Source of the DNA: Trichaptum fuscoviolaceum
Lineage: Eukaryota > Basidiomycota > Agaricomycetes > Hymenochaetales > Trichaptaceae
Length of the DNA: 64,000 nucleotides
NCBI GenBank assembly: GCA_910574455.1
Contig: CAJSYZ010000003.1
Span: forward strand, 3,595,250-3,659,249
Reading direction: 5' to 3'
In this document: positions 11,030 to 23,300 of the stretch, piece after piece
How positions within the stretch are numbered: the first letter of the stretch is position 1
Layout: each line of letters starts with the position of its first letter
Notes under the pieces: model-generated
Told to the model about the DNA's origin: nothing
Database searches by the model: none
The model's input: only the letters and a program-made list of their open reading frames with translations
Translations under genes and position numbers: made by a program

Positions 11030-12896
11030 ATGCTCGCTCACATACAGAACGTCAACTTTGCGTTCACCTTTATATGTGGATCGATATTACTCTACATCTT
11101 ATATCGCATAACGAGGCGCTCTGCTCATCCACATATTGAGAATCGACAAGGTCCTGTAGAGAAGCGCTCCCCTGCGTTAGGATCTCTACACGACAAGTCT
11201 GTGAAGAACCGTGTTCCGGGAGGCAAGTATTCTACGACTGCCCACGGTTGTGCTCGGCGCCCGCTCACACTCCTCTTCGATGCCTCAAAGTATGGGAGTC
11301 TGTGGAATTCAGTTTTCCTCGGTTTGCGCCGTGTCGAAAGAATCTCGATGAAAGGAAGCCTTCTCCTTATCGACCATTTAGATGGGGCAAGTATAAGTAC
11401 GTTATCACTTTTCCCGTTCGTTTTCGAGGCTAAACGTTAGACTTGCTCAGCATCACCATGGGTATTCGCAGTATGACTTGGGAGGATTGGGTTGAAGTAT
11501 GTCTAACTCAGCCACTGGTTGTGACGTGAATAAATTGACAATCTCTTAAGGTCGACAACCAGTTCCCTGAATATCATGCGATTCGTACGGAAAGAGTTGA
11601 GACGCGCAAGGAGAAGGTGGTTAATACTCTACCTGATAGACCTGGTCTTTCCGGGGGTGGCCCTGCAGGTATATCAGTCATTCGTGCAGTTATTCGGGTC
11701 TAGCTTAAATATTGTCACGCAGCGAAGGAGCTTGTTTATGAACTGTCTGAATATCTCTCGAGACGATATCCCGACACTTATTGCGTTACTCGCCATGTGA
11801 AAGTTTGGGGCGACTATGGCTGGTATGGCGAAGGCCAAATCAAGGAAATCTCCATCACTCCTCTCAATGCTACCTACAATTTGGACATAGAGGACCCTAT
11901 GAAGATTTCATCTCTTTTGTGAGTAGAAAACGTCCTCAAGCCCAGCCGCTGCTAACATGTTCTGACAGAGTTGAGGATGACCTTGCAATAATGATTGAAG
12001 GTAATCTTACTTGTGGTTCCGGGTCGGATGGTCTCGCTCATCAAGTGCATTTGTCTCTCAGGTGCAGATGGAAGGTATTATTTTCAGGCAGGAGGTATTG
12101 TCGTTCCAGGTGAGCTCTTTTTCAAATTGAAAAAGCCTTACTAGAAAGTAAGATTAGGGTTTTGGCGGATGGAAGATAAACTGGGTCTACCCCTGGAGGA
12201 GATCCATACGACTGGCGATGTACCTCAGTGTAAGTTCTCCATTTGGTTATAGATAACATTGCTAAACACCAACCTCCTGGTAGATCGAGAGAAGCTGCAT
12301 CCCAGTCTTTCCCGGTTCTTCTCTAAGCTCTCGGTTGACAAGCCAGTCCTTCGGAACAACTATTTCTTCCAGATCGTCCGGCCAGCCGACGATCCCACTC
12401 GTACAACGGCATTGGACCCAGATGAGCTCGCTTGGTCCGATACTACGAATGGTGACGAAGACCACTTTGAGCAGGCAACGAAGGAACCAAAGCTTGAGGC
12501 CCAACAAACTGGTAAGGTGCAGTTTCAGCCGCCGCAGCCTACGGACTCCGTAGAGAGGATCCGATTGCGCACGGAAAGACAGAGCTTACGACGCCTTCCC
12601 CGGACTGGCGCAATAGTTTTTACAATTCGCACGTACATTTTCCCGATCGTTGAGTTGGCGAAGGAGCCAGGTATTCCAGGTCGAATGGCTAGTGCTATAA
12701 GGAGTTGGCCGGAAGATGTTCAACAGTATGTATAGACATCCTGTGAATAAATGCTCTGAGCTGACATTTGAGCAGGTACAAGGGAGCACGTCTGTACAAG
12801 GACGTTATCCTCCCGTATCTGGATGAGCGACACAGTGAACAATTAGAAAGTGGGGTGGTCTCAGATGACGACCACGCTTCTAATTATCCATATTGA
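11030..12896 (+). CDS. DUF3445 / HODM-like haem-dependent oxidative N-demethylase family
   Basis: The conserved part matches the DUF3445 family, related to the alpha subunit of haem-dependent oxidative N-demethylase; the substrate in fungi is not known to me. ATG 11030 begins with a hydrophobic anchor (NFAFTFICGSILLYILY). A 47-nt intron (about 11150-11196) shifts to the frame reading SAPAHTPLRCLKVW, then YRPFRWGKYNITMGIRSM, WEDWVEVDNQFPEYHAIR, YPDTYCVTRHVKVWGDYGWY, ADGRYYFQAGGIVVPGFWRM, EKLHPSLSRFFSKL, NNYFFQIV and TYIFPIVELAKEPGIP. The last exon ends ASNYPY with a TGA at 12896. About eight introns. The single N-terminal helix suggests membrane anchoring, probably in the ER or another endomembrane. 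The 11150 intron is the least certain junction. Confidence 0.83.
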
Positions 12897-13254
12897 AGAT
12901 AAAATAGACCAGATGATGGACGGGAGAGTCAAAACGTTGCATTTCAATCAGAAATCGACGTGATTTTCTGTGGCTTGATAAGATCCGCTATAGTAATGAA
13001 AACGGTTAACATGGAAGAAATCTTGAGGCCGACAACTTGGATATTCACTACATAAGTGCCAATGATGTAATTTATTCCTGCTTGAACCGTGCGACCACCA
13101 TCATGGTGGCATTCAAGTTGAACTTTCCAGTTCCTCCCTCCTTCGTCTCAACTACCCACATCCTCCTCCTTTGTAGATTTTCTCAGGCGGTGCCCGAATC
13201 TAATGAGAACTAGAAGATTTACTGCCATTGCAATTACCAAAACCCTATATAGCG
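12897..13254. other. Intergenic between the DUF3445 gene and gene A
   Basis: About 360 bp. It may hold undetected 5' exons of gene A: an ATG at 13104 opens a short frame (MVAFKLNFPVPPSF) that could splice downstream, but I could not confirm it. Nothing else is recognised. Confidence 0.35.
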
Positions 13255-14949
13255 ATGGAGGTTGCAACAAGCCGCTTACGTTTCCATCCAGGGAACAGTA
13301 GGCTTGCAGACCGGTTCTCTGATATCCCACATAATCGACGGACACCCAACGCTATGAAACGAAGTGACTGGAAAAAAGATTATCGTGCGAGGGATAATGG
13401 AGGAGCTTCTCCTTGTCGCTCTGGGTCATCCAGCCACTCAAAACGTGAAGCAACGGTTCAAGCACGTGTGGCCATTGAGATTATATACGGCGAAGGACCC
13501 AGGAGAGACGAGATAAGAGATGTGGATAAGAATTCTTCTCGAATCAGAACTACATGGGTTACCTTGCGGCAGGAGATCACTCGTGATTTTCACGCTATTG
13601 GATTGAGCTGTCCTCCTCAAGAGAGCTTCCACATACTTGAAGACGGCCATATTTTTGCCTGCTGGTCTAATGACAAGGTTAGCAAGTTTAGTAAATCTGA
13701 AATACTTATCAGCAATCTACTTACTCATCAACATTTGCTCAAGTCCCACATTCTTCAAAGTCTACAGAAACGACTACAAACTGATGGGGCGAGAGATGCA
13801 TTTTCCAAGAGGAACATGTGAGTAAGGATATTGTCTGAATGCTATAGATCGGGACTAATTCAGTGAAAAAAAATAGACTTACTATCTATCTTATCGAACA
13901 GTGAGCTATTTTTTACTGAAGCGAACAAACGTTAATTTACTTTCACGTAGATGCGAAGCAGTAGTATCTGACGTTCATTTCGAAAGCTATGTATTGAGTA
14001 GGGGAAAGGAATATATTTACATGTGAGGATTCATCTGATACATATTATTACTTACTGTCGACTTATGATGACTAGAAACTCTGGTACAGTGGATAAGGTT
14101 ATTTCGGCAGCTCCTCGGGCGCATTTCAACCAAGAACAGACTTTGGTGTTAGATACTGAAAGCTCAACTCAGGGTGGTGTCCCGAGTCGACGAGCTGCCA
14201 GTGACACAAATATAGACAACAGCGTTACCGAACAGCCATCTATCCCATTGAAGCGCAGCCATGCAGACATAGATGAAGCTGAAAACCCGGTTCGAAAGAA
14301 GCTTTCAACTGAAAATTCTGTTGTAACTTCTGCGCAAGACGTGACAGAGACGAAGGACGCCCATGAAAATCTGCACAGCATCGCTGGCATCGAACGAATG
14401 TTGCGTTCAGCTCAAGCACAGATGGATAACTGTCTATCTGCAGGAGCAATGTCTCACTTCGGAAACAGCCCTTCCTCTGCGTTGTCTACGTTACAACGGG
14501 CGTGCAAAGGCAAGGTGGATGTCCTGAAAGTGTTGTTACAGATATTCAAAGAAAATCTCTCTCAATTCCCGATTCGGGAAGAGAAGGAGGCTTCTCTCAC
14601 AGATTTGAAGATGAAGCTAGCTTTGGCAGAAGCTTCGGAGAATAAGAGGCAGCAATTCATTCGGGATAAGGAATCCTTTGAAGAGGCCAGTTTGCAGAAG
14701 ATGGTGGGACAACTCAAAGAGGCGCAGAGGGAAAAAGAAGATGCATTACGGCTGTGTGATGCCGGTATTCACAAAGTCAAGCAAGAGAAGACAGCCGTGG
14801 AAGCCGAACTTGATAGGGAACGCGACCGTCGGATAAAAGCCGAAGACACTTTGGCGGCCGTCTTAGAAATAGTCTCTGAGATGGGCATCATACTTGGGGA
14901 TTCGGCCCTCAAACTTCCGTTGATGTTTGAGGGAAACCTTCAAGATTGA
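13255..14949 (+). CDS. Gene A: coiled-coil protein of an unrecognised paralogous family
   Basis: No named family is recognised, but it is clearly paralogous to the minus-strand gene at 30,269-33,888. Shared blocks are LEDGHIFACWSND (here) versus LQDGRICCYWDNK; CEAVVSDVHFESYV versus CTIAKSTVPFQSFF; a basic pair of clusters IPLKRSH...VRKKLS versus PPLKRMG...KRKKFE, resembling a bipartite nuclear signal; and a C-terminal coiled coil ending RRIKAEDTLAAVLEIVSEMG versus RRVLAEQTLDSLLDTVSG. After the long first exon a 24-nt exon (LTIYLIEQ, about 13876) joins to an exon at about 13951-14021 and then to the 3' exon from about 14078. The 5' end is uncertain: the frame from 13255 is open, but similarity to gene B (KKIIVRGIMEELLLVALGHP) lies in another frame near 13375-13440, so an intron or decay is possible there. 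Confidence 0.6.
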
Positions 14950-16628
14950 CAAGCGAGTAGAATGACTTGCTACTCTCACTGTGGGTCGGTGTGAGGTGGA
15001 CTGCGCCTTTGTTCACTTCATGAATTTGTTGTGGCGAAGGAGCTTCTGCTCGAGACGCTGTCCCCGTGTCAGAGGCTCAACAACTCATACAGGAACAAAT
15101 TTCTATCCTCGGACCCTTCAAACGTCTATACCCTATCTACATGGTCATCCTATATTGCTTGCTCTCAGGACTTCGGATTTGGACAAATGGCCGACCTCCT
15201 TGTTCGAAGAGCCTACGAAGTTTGGCGCTTTGCCAAAACATGCTAATGCTACCCACCACAAAATGAGGATAACCATGATTGCATGAAGTATATTGGAACT
15301 GTCGCATCCACATTTCATGCACCGCAGACCAGCAGACACTTCGGGAATCTCGACGGCTCTCGTCCGTCATATACTATTGGAAGGCATACCACGCAGTCTA
15401 CCCTCAAGATTCCTATCAGCGAAGCATGCGAACATGCCATGTTCTGCGGTGCAATGCCTCCTATTTCTCCATCTATGAATGATAAGGGCATCACGGACCG
15501 ACTGAAATGACCGTATGTTGGCTGGGAAGCATTCGTCTTCTGTGAAGGAATTACCTTGGGAGCTTAGCTAGTGTGCAAAGTTGCCCAATCCAACTTCTAT
15601 CAGCTTGTCGATGCGCTTCTTTCCGAATAGACTCGCCTTCTCGCGTCCTTTCTTGGGGCATGTTCGCGATTCACCCTCCAGTTCATCGAAGAAGGGATCA
15701 GCAACTGATCGAAGTAGTCCGATGATCAGGCCTCAGTGGGCTGTAGCATTCATGTTCAGCGTACACATGTTTCAAATCTTGGTATGAAAGATAGGGTAGA
15801 TCGAATCGTATGTGATCTTCTACTGTTCTATTCATTCAGTCCTTCACTCTCCCATCCGTTCAAGGAGTCACAAGGTCATATTGTACACTACCCCGGAAAC
15901 TTGCTGTTTGTTTTGTTTAGTTCATTCGAAGTATTGTGACAACAGAGAACGATACCCAGTTTCGAAATGGATCTTGCACAGAGATCGAGCGAATTAACAA
16001 CTTTCTGTCTGTGAAGACGACGTGTTTCCTCTTCATAGAATATGGGTACATGCACAGGTCGTGTCCGATCAAAAATCGAATATGTACTCTACGGTAATAA
16101 AAAAGCTGACAACAAGCGCAATAAAAATACATTAAAAAGTAGGGATGGATTCTGACGATACAGGCGGTGTACAGAGGATTAGAATTAATCCTGAGCGGCG
16201 ATTTTACGGATTCAAGATGTGATGTCAAAGTGAAGAAGAAACAACTAGTAAGAAAAGCAAAGGTAGAGAGATAGCATCAATAGACTGTTAATTCATCATT
16301 TTGTGCATAATCCTGCAAAGTTTCTGTCGTAGACGGAGAAATATGTCTTGCTGGTAAAATAGAAATTGCAAACCGCATTATGTGACAGAAACGGACGAGA
16401 AAGCATGAATGGAGAGAATGGAGAGGCATATAGTAAAAAATAGGGTAGCAATCGATGGCACGTTGACTGAGATAGGAGAAAAGGGCAAAGGTGAGATTAA
16501 AGTCAAGATGTAAAAAATTATAGATGCCTACCCTGCTCCTTACTCCAGAATTGCTCATACCACCTCCCACCATGCGCCTCCTCCCATTCCGAACTCTCAC
16601 ACTCTTCAGACGCTCCCATCGCCGGCAG
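14950..16628. other. Gene-poor stretch with short ORF remnants
   Basis: Several short overlapping frames occur at 14981-15510 and 15581-15787, such as one containing EAQQLIQEQISILGPFKRLY, but none joins into a convincing protein and stops interrupt each. They could be remains of a decayed gene. 15790-16628 is AT-rich and probably holds the 3' UTR of the bZIP gene. No RNA gene or repeat is recognised. Confidence 0.4.
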
Positions 16629-18804
16629 TCAATATCCATAGCCCCGACCGTTGACAGTAACAGCCTGCGGAGCATGACCATTCATCTCATGATCCCGATG
16701 ATCCCGTCCTTCTCTGTACTCGCGAAAGCTGGTTCGGCTACTCCGTCCCTCACTTGCGGCCGATCGCGGAGAGAGCGGTTGCGGTGCCGAGCCTTGAGGT
16801 GCGGCCTTGCTCATCATCTGCGGTGACGCCTGCACGCGTGCATGAGCGACGGACGCACCTGGCGGGAGGCTCACAGAGACAGAGACGGGATGCTGCGACG
16901 TGACGTGATGTTGGCCTAAATGATGTTGGACTTGCATGGAATGCGGATGTTGGATGTGGTGCGCAAGCGACCCGGGCTGACCTACGGCGTGAGGGTGCCC
17001 AGCCCCGACGCCGAGTGCGCTCACGCTGCCTACGGGAACACCAGCGATGGGAAGACCCACGCCTGCGCTCCCCACAAGCGCCGATAGGCGAGATATTTCC
17101 TCACGAGATGAGACGAGAGCGTTGGTAAGCCGCTCGTTCTCATTTTGCAGGAATTCGACCTTTGCCTGCAATTGTGCAAGCCATGCTTTCTTACGCTGAC
17201 GACACTTCAACGCAGCTAAAGAAATATTTTTTAGCGTGGCTATTTCTTTTCACATCCACGATTCACCGACCTTGCCTATTCCTCTCCAAAAAGTTTTTAC
17301 GTTTCTCTTCTTCTGTCTCAGGCTTCCTTGGTTGGCCATTCTTCATAGACTGGTGTTGACCGTCATCATCTGAGTCATCTCCATCATCTTCCATATCCAT
17401 ATCCATGTCCTCATCCCCATCCTGATTGCTGGAGGCGGTTACACTGCTCCTGCGCGCAGCTGATCGAGTATTTGTTGCGCCCGAGCCACCATTGATTGTG
17501 GATGACGTACGAGTGCGCTTCGGTGCTCCTTTGTTGGCATTCGAGGACGTTGACGGTTGAGTACTTCCATCGCTCTTCCGCTTCGACCCACGCTTTGTCG
17601 AATTGGAGTTTCCATTCGTGTTCGGGTTATTTTGGTTCTGACCTCCTCCGTTTGCTTGCGCCTGAGACTGTTTCTGCGCCTCTTCCCGCTTAGTCAGCTC
17701 TTGGTGAGCTTGCGACAAAAGGAACAGACCATTCGCTGCTGCACTTGTTGCTGCCGATGAAGCACTGGCGTATTGCCCATTATTGTCAGTTTGCGATTGT
17801 GCTAGAGGGTACGTCGTCGTCGTGGCAGCATAACGGGGGGCAGAAGAGGTGCCGACACTATAAGCAGGGGCCGAGACCTGGGCGGGAGCAACGGAAGAAG
17901 GTGGAGCAGCAGATACGCCGATACCCGAACCACCGTTCTGCGTCTGTTGAAGGACGCCAGTGAGCGCGTTAAGAGTGTTGGGCGTAATTGTGGCCCCGGA
18001 TACTCCTGCACCGCCGGAGTTCATCATTACAAGGAATGCTGCTGTATTGGGTGACGGCGGAGGGAAGGCTACAGGACCCCCGACAAGGGGTGTAAGTCCC
18101 GTGGACGGCGTAAGGCCGGTGCGGAAAGTGCCCGAGGGGTCAAAGCCGAACAGGGGAGGATGGACAGAGGCAGCACTGGCTGCCAGGGCGGCAACGGATG
18201 TTGGTGGCTGCGACGCGCTAGACACTGCAGGCTGAGTCTGCGGACCGGCGAGCATGGCAGGCGATAATGGGCCCGAGCGCAATGAATTAGAGATGCCCGC
18301 GGAAGAGAATGACCACGCATATGACGGGTCGGACGGCGAAGTGATGGATGCCAGTGGTGGAAGTGTCGGCTTTGGTGTCTCACCATCGTTCCCATTCAGC
18401 GAGCTTTTGCGTGAATGCGCGTTTCCAGTTTGTGTAGGGGACTTTCTGTCAGACGGTGGTGAGGCAGCCTTGACCGTACTGGCGCCGTCGCTGCTGTCAG
18501 GCACATTGCTTCCCGTCGCTGCTGCCTTGAGCGACGATAGAGACGACGAGGAGAGGGATGTGCGCGACGAGACGGAGAAGGACTGTTCGAAAGGGTTCGG
18601 CTCTAAGTCAAAGTTATTTCGCAGCGGTGGGCGGGCGAGCGCTTGAGAATTAGCGTTGTTTGCTGACGAAGATGGCTGCTTTGCGGTCGTGCCCGCCGTC
18701 GCGGACGACGTTGAGGACGACGAGGAAGCATGGACGGAGGATGGCCTGCGCTGGCGGGGATGGTTTGGGGGGGAGGAGGTAGGAGAAGCGTTGTCGTCTG
18801 GCAT
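16629..18804 (-). CDS. bZIP transcription factor, ATF/CREB (Atf1/Sko1) type
   Basis: A nuclear DNA-binding protein of the ATF/CREB class, whose fungal relatives act downstream of stress MAP kinases. Two exons: 18804-17271 and 17215-16629, with a 55-nt phase-1 intron inside the basic region. Splicing restores RKNFLERNRQAALKCRQRKK, the basic region with the N-x7-R pattern (N in RNRQAALKCR). The leucine zipper follows: LQAKVEFLQNENERLTNALV. Upstream are about 500 residues of Ser/Pro/Gln-rich activation-type sequence (MPDDNASPTSSPPNHPRQRR start; many SP/TP sites) and an acidic stretch DGDEDMDMDMEDDGDDSDD before the basic region. The C-terminus is Gly/His/Pro-rich, ending NGRGYGY. About 705 residues. 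The zipper is short, about four heptads. TGACGT motifs lie upstream (18863, 19139 and 20352), compatible with autoregulation. Confidence 0.92.
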
Positions 18805-18862
18805 AGTGTTGGGTGGGAGCAGAGAGAGAGGAGAGAGGGTTGAGAGGGAAGTGACGAACCTC

Positions 18863-18868
18863 TGACGT
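18863..18868 (+). promoter_or_regulatory. TGACGT CRE-like half site near bZIP start
   Basis: The hexamer tgacgt lies about 60 bp upstream of the bZIP ATG (18804, minus strand). It is the core recognised by ATF/CREB-type bZIP proteins. A hexamer alone is weak evidence. Confidence 0.35.
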
Positions 18869-20351
18869 AGCTGTCATCCACTCCCTTTTTCCCTTCCTCA
18901 ATACTCTGCTTTTCAAGCACCGCTCAGTCCTGATTGGCTTTCCGTGCAGGTCCCCGGACAGTCTTCGACTTCGCATCAACGCGTCATTGCACTGTCCCCC
19001 TCGCCTTCCCCTCGCCCGGCTCCCGTGCCCCACATCCCAGCGATTGTCGGCATGTCTCCAGTGCGCTCTGCTCCTGCTGCGAGCTCGTCTCGCTCGCTCT
19101 CCTTCCTCTGGCTCGCGGGAGGGCAGGCAGACGGGGAATGACGTACAGCGCCGAGGGACACGCGGCAGGCTCAGCCCCACTCTTCCACGCGTTCCAACGC
19201 CCCGGACGCGGTCTGGACGCCCTCTTCAACAACAAATCTCTCACTCGAACTGCACACACTTGTCAATCTTCTGCAGCGACGCTCACAATGCGGTCTTAAC
19301 CATGCACCGGCAGTGTTCCCGTGAGCAAGACGCTGGTCGGGTAAGCATTATATATTTAATTATTCCGAGTCACTGTCCCGCCCTATTCATTCCATCTGCC
19401 AGAATCCAGATCGTCTAAATTTTTATTTCGAGCGCACTTGGCGGACCCCGGACTGCGGTTGCATCCAGTCCAGGCACAGGCTGTTGGGAGAAAGCACGTC
19501 ATGGGACATCTCGATCGGGAAGCACAAGGGCTGTATGCCTATATTCGGCAGGCAAGCGTCGAATCAATAGCTTATTTCCATGCTGTTTATGGCGTCGCAA
19601 GTCCATCTCGCTCAACACCCTCTGCTGATCCGAAACATCTTTTCAGTACGCAGAGTCAGAGGGCGCTCCGGGCGCAGGGGTTTGCACTCCGGCGCTTCCA
19701 GGAGTCCTGCCTCCGGCTCACGTATGAAACAGACGAGCAACGAGCAAGTCAACATCGGTAAGCTGCTCGAGATTATTCGAGATTATTGCTCATTTTCTGC
19801 AATGTTTGCCGACGTTGCTTACGCTTTCTACCATCAAGGCATCTCGCAAGTCTCCGAGTCGCTTATGTTGAGACGTACACATTCAGGCTGGTCCACACAC
19901 GGTCTAGTCCTTCATAAACCAGCTCCTCCGCGTCCCCTTACACGTTGCATATGTGAGCCTGTGCTCACCGTCTCGGTTTCTTATCGGACTACTTACAGTC
20001 CTCCACCTAAATTCAGTCCGGTGTTCACGGGATACATGCTCGTATATTTGTGAGCTTCATGCCAAAGTCTGTTCTCTATATGGTCCTTATTTGCGGAGCG
20101 GTGGTGGTTTTCGAGTTAACACATTCTCACACAAGATATCGTTTCGATTCAGCGGTGCCTCGTTCCCTCCACCCATCTGTCCAAAACTCTCCAATGTATA
20201 TTCTCATGATGGTCCAGCAGTCAACATGGTTATCCCGCGTCGTACACCGCCGTAACAGAGCCATGCTCGGGACGAAAGAGAAGACGCCTAACAGTCAGCG
20301 TGTTTGTTTACGCTGACCATCGTCATGAGAAACCGGTACTACCGTCATTGC

Positions 20352-20365
20352 TGACGTCGACGTCA
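20352..20365. promoter_or_regulatory. Palindromic double CRE-like site
   Basis: The sequence tgacgtcgacgtca is a perfect 14-bp palindrome made of TGACGTC and GACGTCA overlapping. Full ATF/CREB sites are TGACGTCA, so each half is a near-complete site. It lies about 1.55 kb upstream of the start of the bZIP gene, which encodes exactly the class of protein that binds such sites. Confidence 0.5.
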
Positions 20366-23300
20366 TAAAGACTATCTATGCTCAGTGGCACCGGGATGTC
20401 TGCGCAGAGCTATGTTGTTCCACGCACAAGTCTATCCTTCATCTCACCATCTTCCCACTGGCTATTTGCGAGTTTGGAGAAGAGTGCAAATCCGGTAATA
20501 ACAATATTCGAGCATACACTCAATTTCAAGCTGCTTCATACACGCACACACCGCCACTTGCATGGACAAATCAACACCTACAAGCCCCTCTATCTTGATA
20601 CACGCAGTACGAGCTCAACTACACTTAGTATCAGATGTATCTTTCCTTTCGTTCTCCCCCGTTTTTCTCTACTTCATGCGGGAAGCGCCTGCAAGTGCCT
20701 GCTCTCATTTCCTTCTCATATTACTGATTCTATTCAGGACGTCCCTTTGACTATTCACCCAGGCCACTATCGTATGGCCGGGCCTTGTCATCACAATTTT
20801 GGGCTGATGAACCACTATACATTCGGTGGAACTCGCCCGCTTGTACTAGCCGAGAGGTCAAAGCTCATAATTTCTTGCTTCGACCTCGCGGTGAAGCGTC
20901 CATACTGTTGTGAGTTCGTCCCAGCCAACATGTTCTCATTTTACTCTGAGTGCTTACATCCGCCGACTGCTATTGAAACATCTCCTGGCCGTTTGTCCTA
21001 TTGCTCCACAATCCCGCGAATCAACTCATTCATACACATACACATTCTGCAAATTATACGCTCAGTCTGAGGTGTCGAACGACTCCCCCACCCACCTCAT
21101 CCTCCCGCCGCAGCTTTTGCTAGCTCATTTGGTCCACATCATCACGTATCCCAAGCAGAACCCTCGTGTATGAAAAAACCGCTCAGCTCTAGCATTTCTA
21201 ACATTTTTACGAGCATATCGATACACGGATTCATCTACTGATCTCCGGCATCATTTCATCAGCGCTATCACGGACGGTGCGCCTGCCTCGTTGCTCACTT
21301 GTCAGATTTAAACGGACTTGCTTGGATTACTTCTCAATGATGAACAGTACGTAGGACCTCCGGTCACCTCGACATACTGAACTTATCCCCTGCCCAAGAC
21401 TCAACTCTTCCTAGTCAACTTCCCGTCGGTCCGGAAGCACCGAACACTCTTGTGTAACTCCCTCCCGTCCGCGTATGAGCAAGGAGCTGGGATGAAGAAG
21501 CGAAGGTGATAGCCATCGATCGTGCGCGATAGGCTTCATCTGTCGCTTCTGATTCTGAGGTTGGACCCTCTTTCTTTCCCCCGCGAGCCTCGAGCTTGTT
21601 ACTAGGACTTCGACGATGCTTCGAGTTCTTTCATCTCCCATGTTATGCACGGGAATTACTTGCGTATGCAACAACAGACTCTCTTGGTGCACTCTCTTCT
21701 GGTAGAGGCTTACAAACCGTACTTACTGTAGGGAAGACAATTAGGGCGCTGGTCTGTGCTAAGCGGTGATGTAAGGCATTCGAAAACTCTCTGATTGACT
21801 TATTGGTGTGTTGCATGGGGGCTATCTCCTGCTGCTTTATAGCTTTGTACTCCGGGTATTACACCTATCTTTGCTTTGCCAACTCTCTGTCGCCGGTCCC
21901 ACTATATTCTCACATACTCAGTTCTACCCGGCTTTCGGAATTGGCTCCCTGTGCTTCGATGAAGTCATCAACGGGAGTCGGGAAGCCGTCTATGACATAC
22001 ACAACTTCCTTCGAGCTAGTGTCGGTATTCTTGTCCCTCGCTTCGCTTGTACACGTGTGGGCAAGGCTCATGATAATCTCGTTTAAGCATAGCTCCTTGT
22101 GCTGTGCTGTGAATAACTGCAGGCGCCGTATTCGCAGGGCTGACTACCTGCTTGTACTCCCGCGAACGTCTTGCGTTCAAGCAGCGATTCAGATCGATCT
22201 CGACTCAGACTCGCTCCTCTGATGCATGACAGCCTCACATCGTATCCACTCCGTGTCCATTGTCCGCGCCGTAAAATGCATATACAAACTCGACGCCTGG
22301 GCCGCTCTACCACATATACTGACAGGCACACAAAAGCTCCCTCGTTTGTCCGCCTGAGACTTCACTCTTATCTTTGATAGCCCTATACGGTCCCGGTCCC
22401 GACTCCGACAGAATGCTCGAAGGCCAGTTCCAGACGCAAAACGGCCGACTCGCTATTATTGAAAAATCAGACATCTCTGCACTGGCAGAGGGCCGACCCG
22501 ACTCAATGCAATATACGTACATAGACTATTTCGATCCGCTTCGAGCACAACAAATGTACGCGGCGTCGTCATCGTCATCGACTGCGCACTCGTGTCATTG
22601 TAATCGCCGAGATTTATCGATCGGAATATATGATTTACACTTTAGGACGCGGACTTGACAGGATGATTGGATGATGGGCTAGCTCCAACTTGAATGACGG
22701 GTTGATCGGTGGCTGGGCTTGCTGTGCAATTATTGCATCATTGCCTGGAGAAAATCAAATTCGAGTGCACTACTATTGCAATCAAAATACGCAAGATTCA
22801 TGTTGACGAATCCATTCCCCAACTCGCTCCCCTTCAAGATTGCTCTATTCTTGTCTTTTCGAATATAAATGCACCACTGCGGAGACGAAGAGCTAAACAT
22901 TACTTTTATTACCTTTATTCAAGTTACGTAATCTGGTTAATTGTTGAAGCCTTGCTGTCACACGTCTCCTTTCTGCGGACCATCACCAGCTTGCAAAGAA
23001 CTCTTTTTCCGCAAACTGTTCTGTGGCTCCGCTCTCAATTGCTCTCCCTAACACATCACGCATCAAGGAATACTCGCATAGCTATCAATGTCGTTGAATA
23101 ACAGTACTCTATCAATGGTCTCTTCCATCCTTTAACGACTCGCTCAGGTCCCACTTATCTGCACCAATCCATTCATGACATTAGTCGAACTGTACACTAT
23201 AGAGTACTGCGAGTCGCGAGTGCTTCATCCTATCCACTCATCTCTTTTCACTGGAAATATCGTCAGAGGGAAAAACTCGGGAACAGCATGGTGAGTCTGT

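Noticed and set aside
15031..15266. Short frames resembling part of a fungal transcription-factor domain
   Set aside because: The apparent resemblance (QEQISILGPFKRLYPIY) is short, and stops and frame changes follow within 80 codons with no joining exons.
17960..18646. Plus-strand frames opposite the bZIP gene
   Set aside because: Antisense shadows of a GC-rich exon whose minus-strand reading ends in a complete bZIP domain.
20378..21070. 230-codon open frame on the plus strand upstream of the bZIP gene
   Set aside because: Its translation is rich in His, Ser and Leu from C/T-rich DNA, has no family-like motif and is not extended by splicing. It is more likely leader or non-coding sequence.
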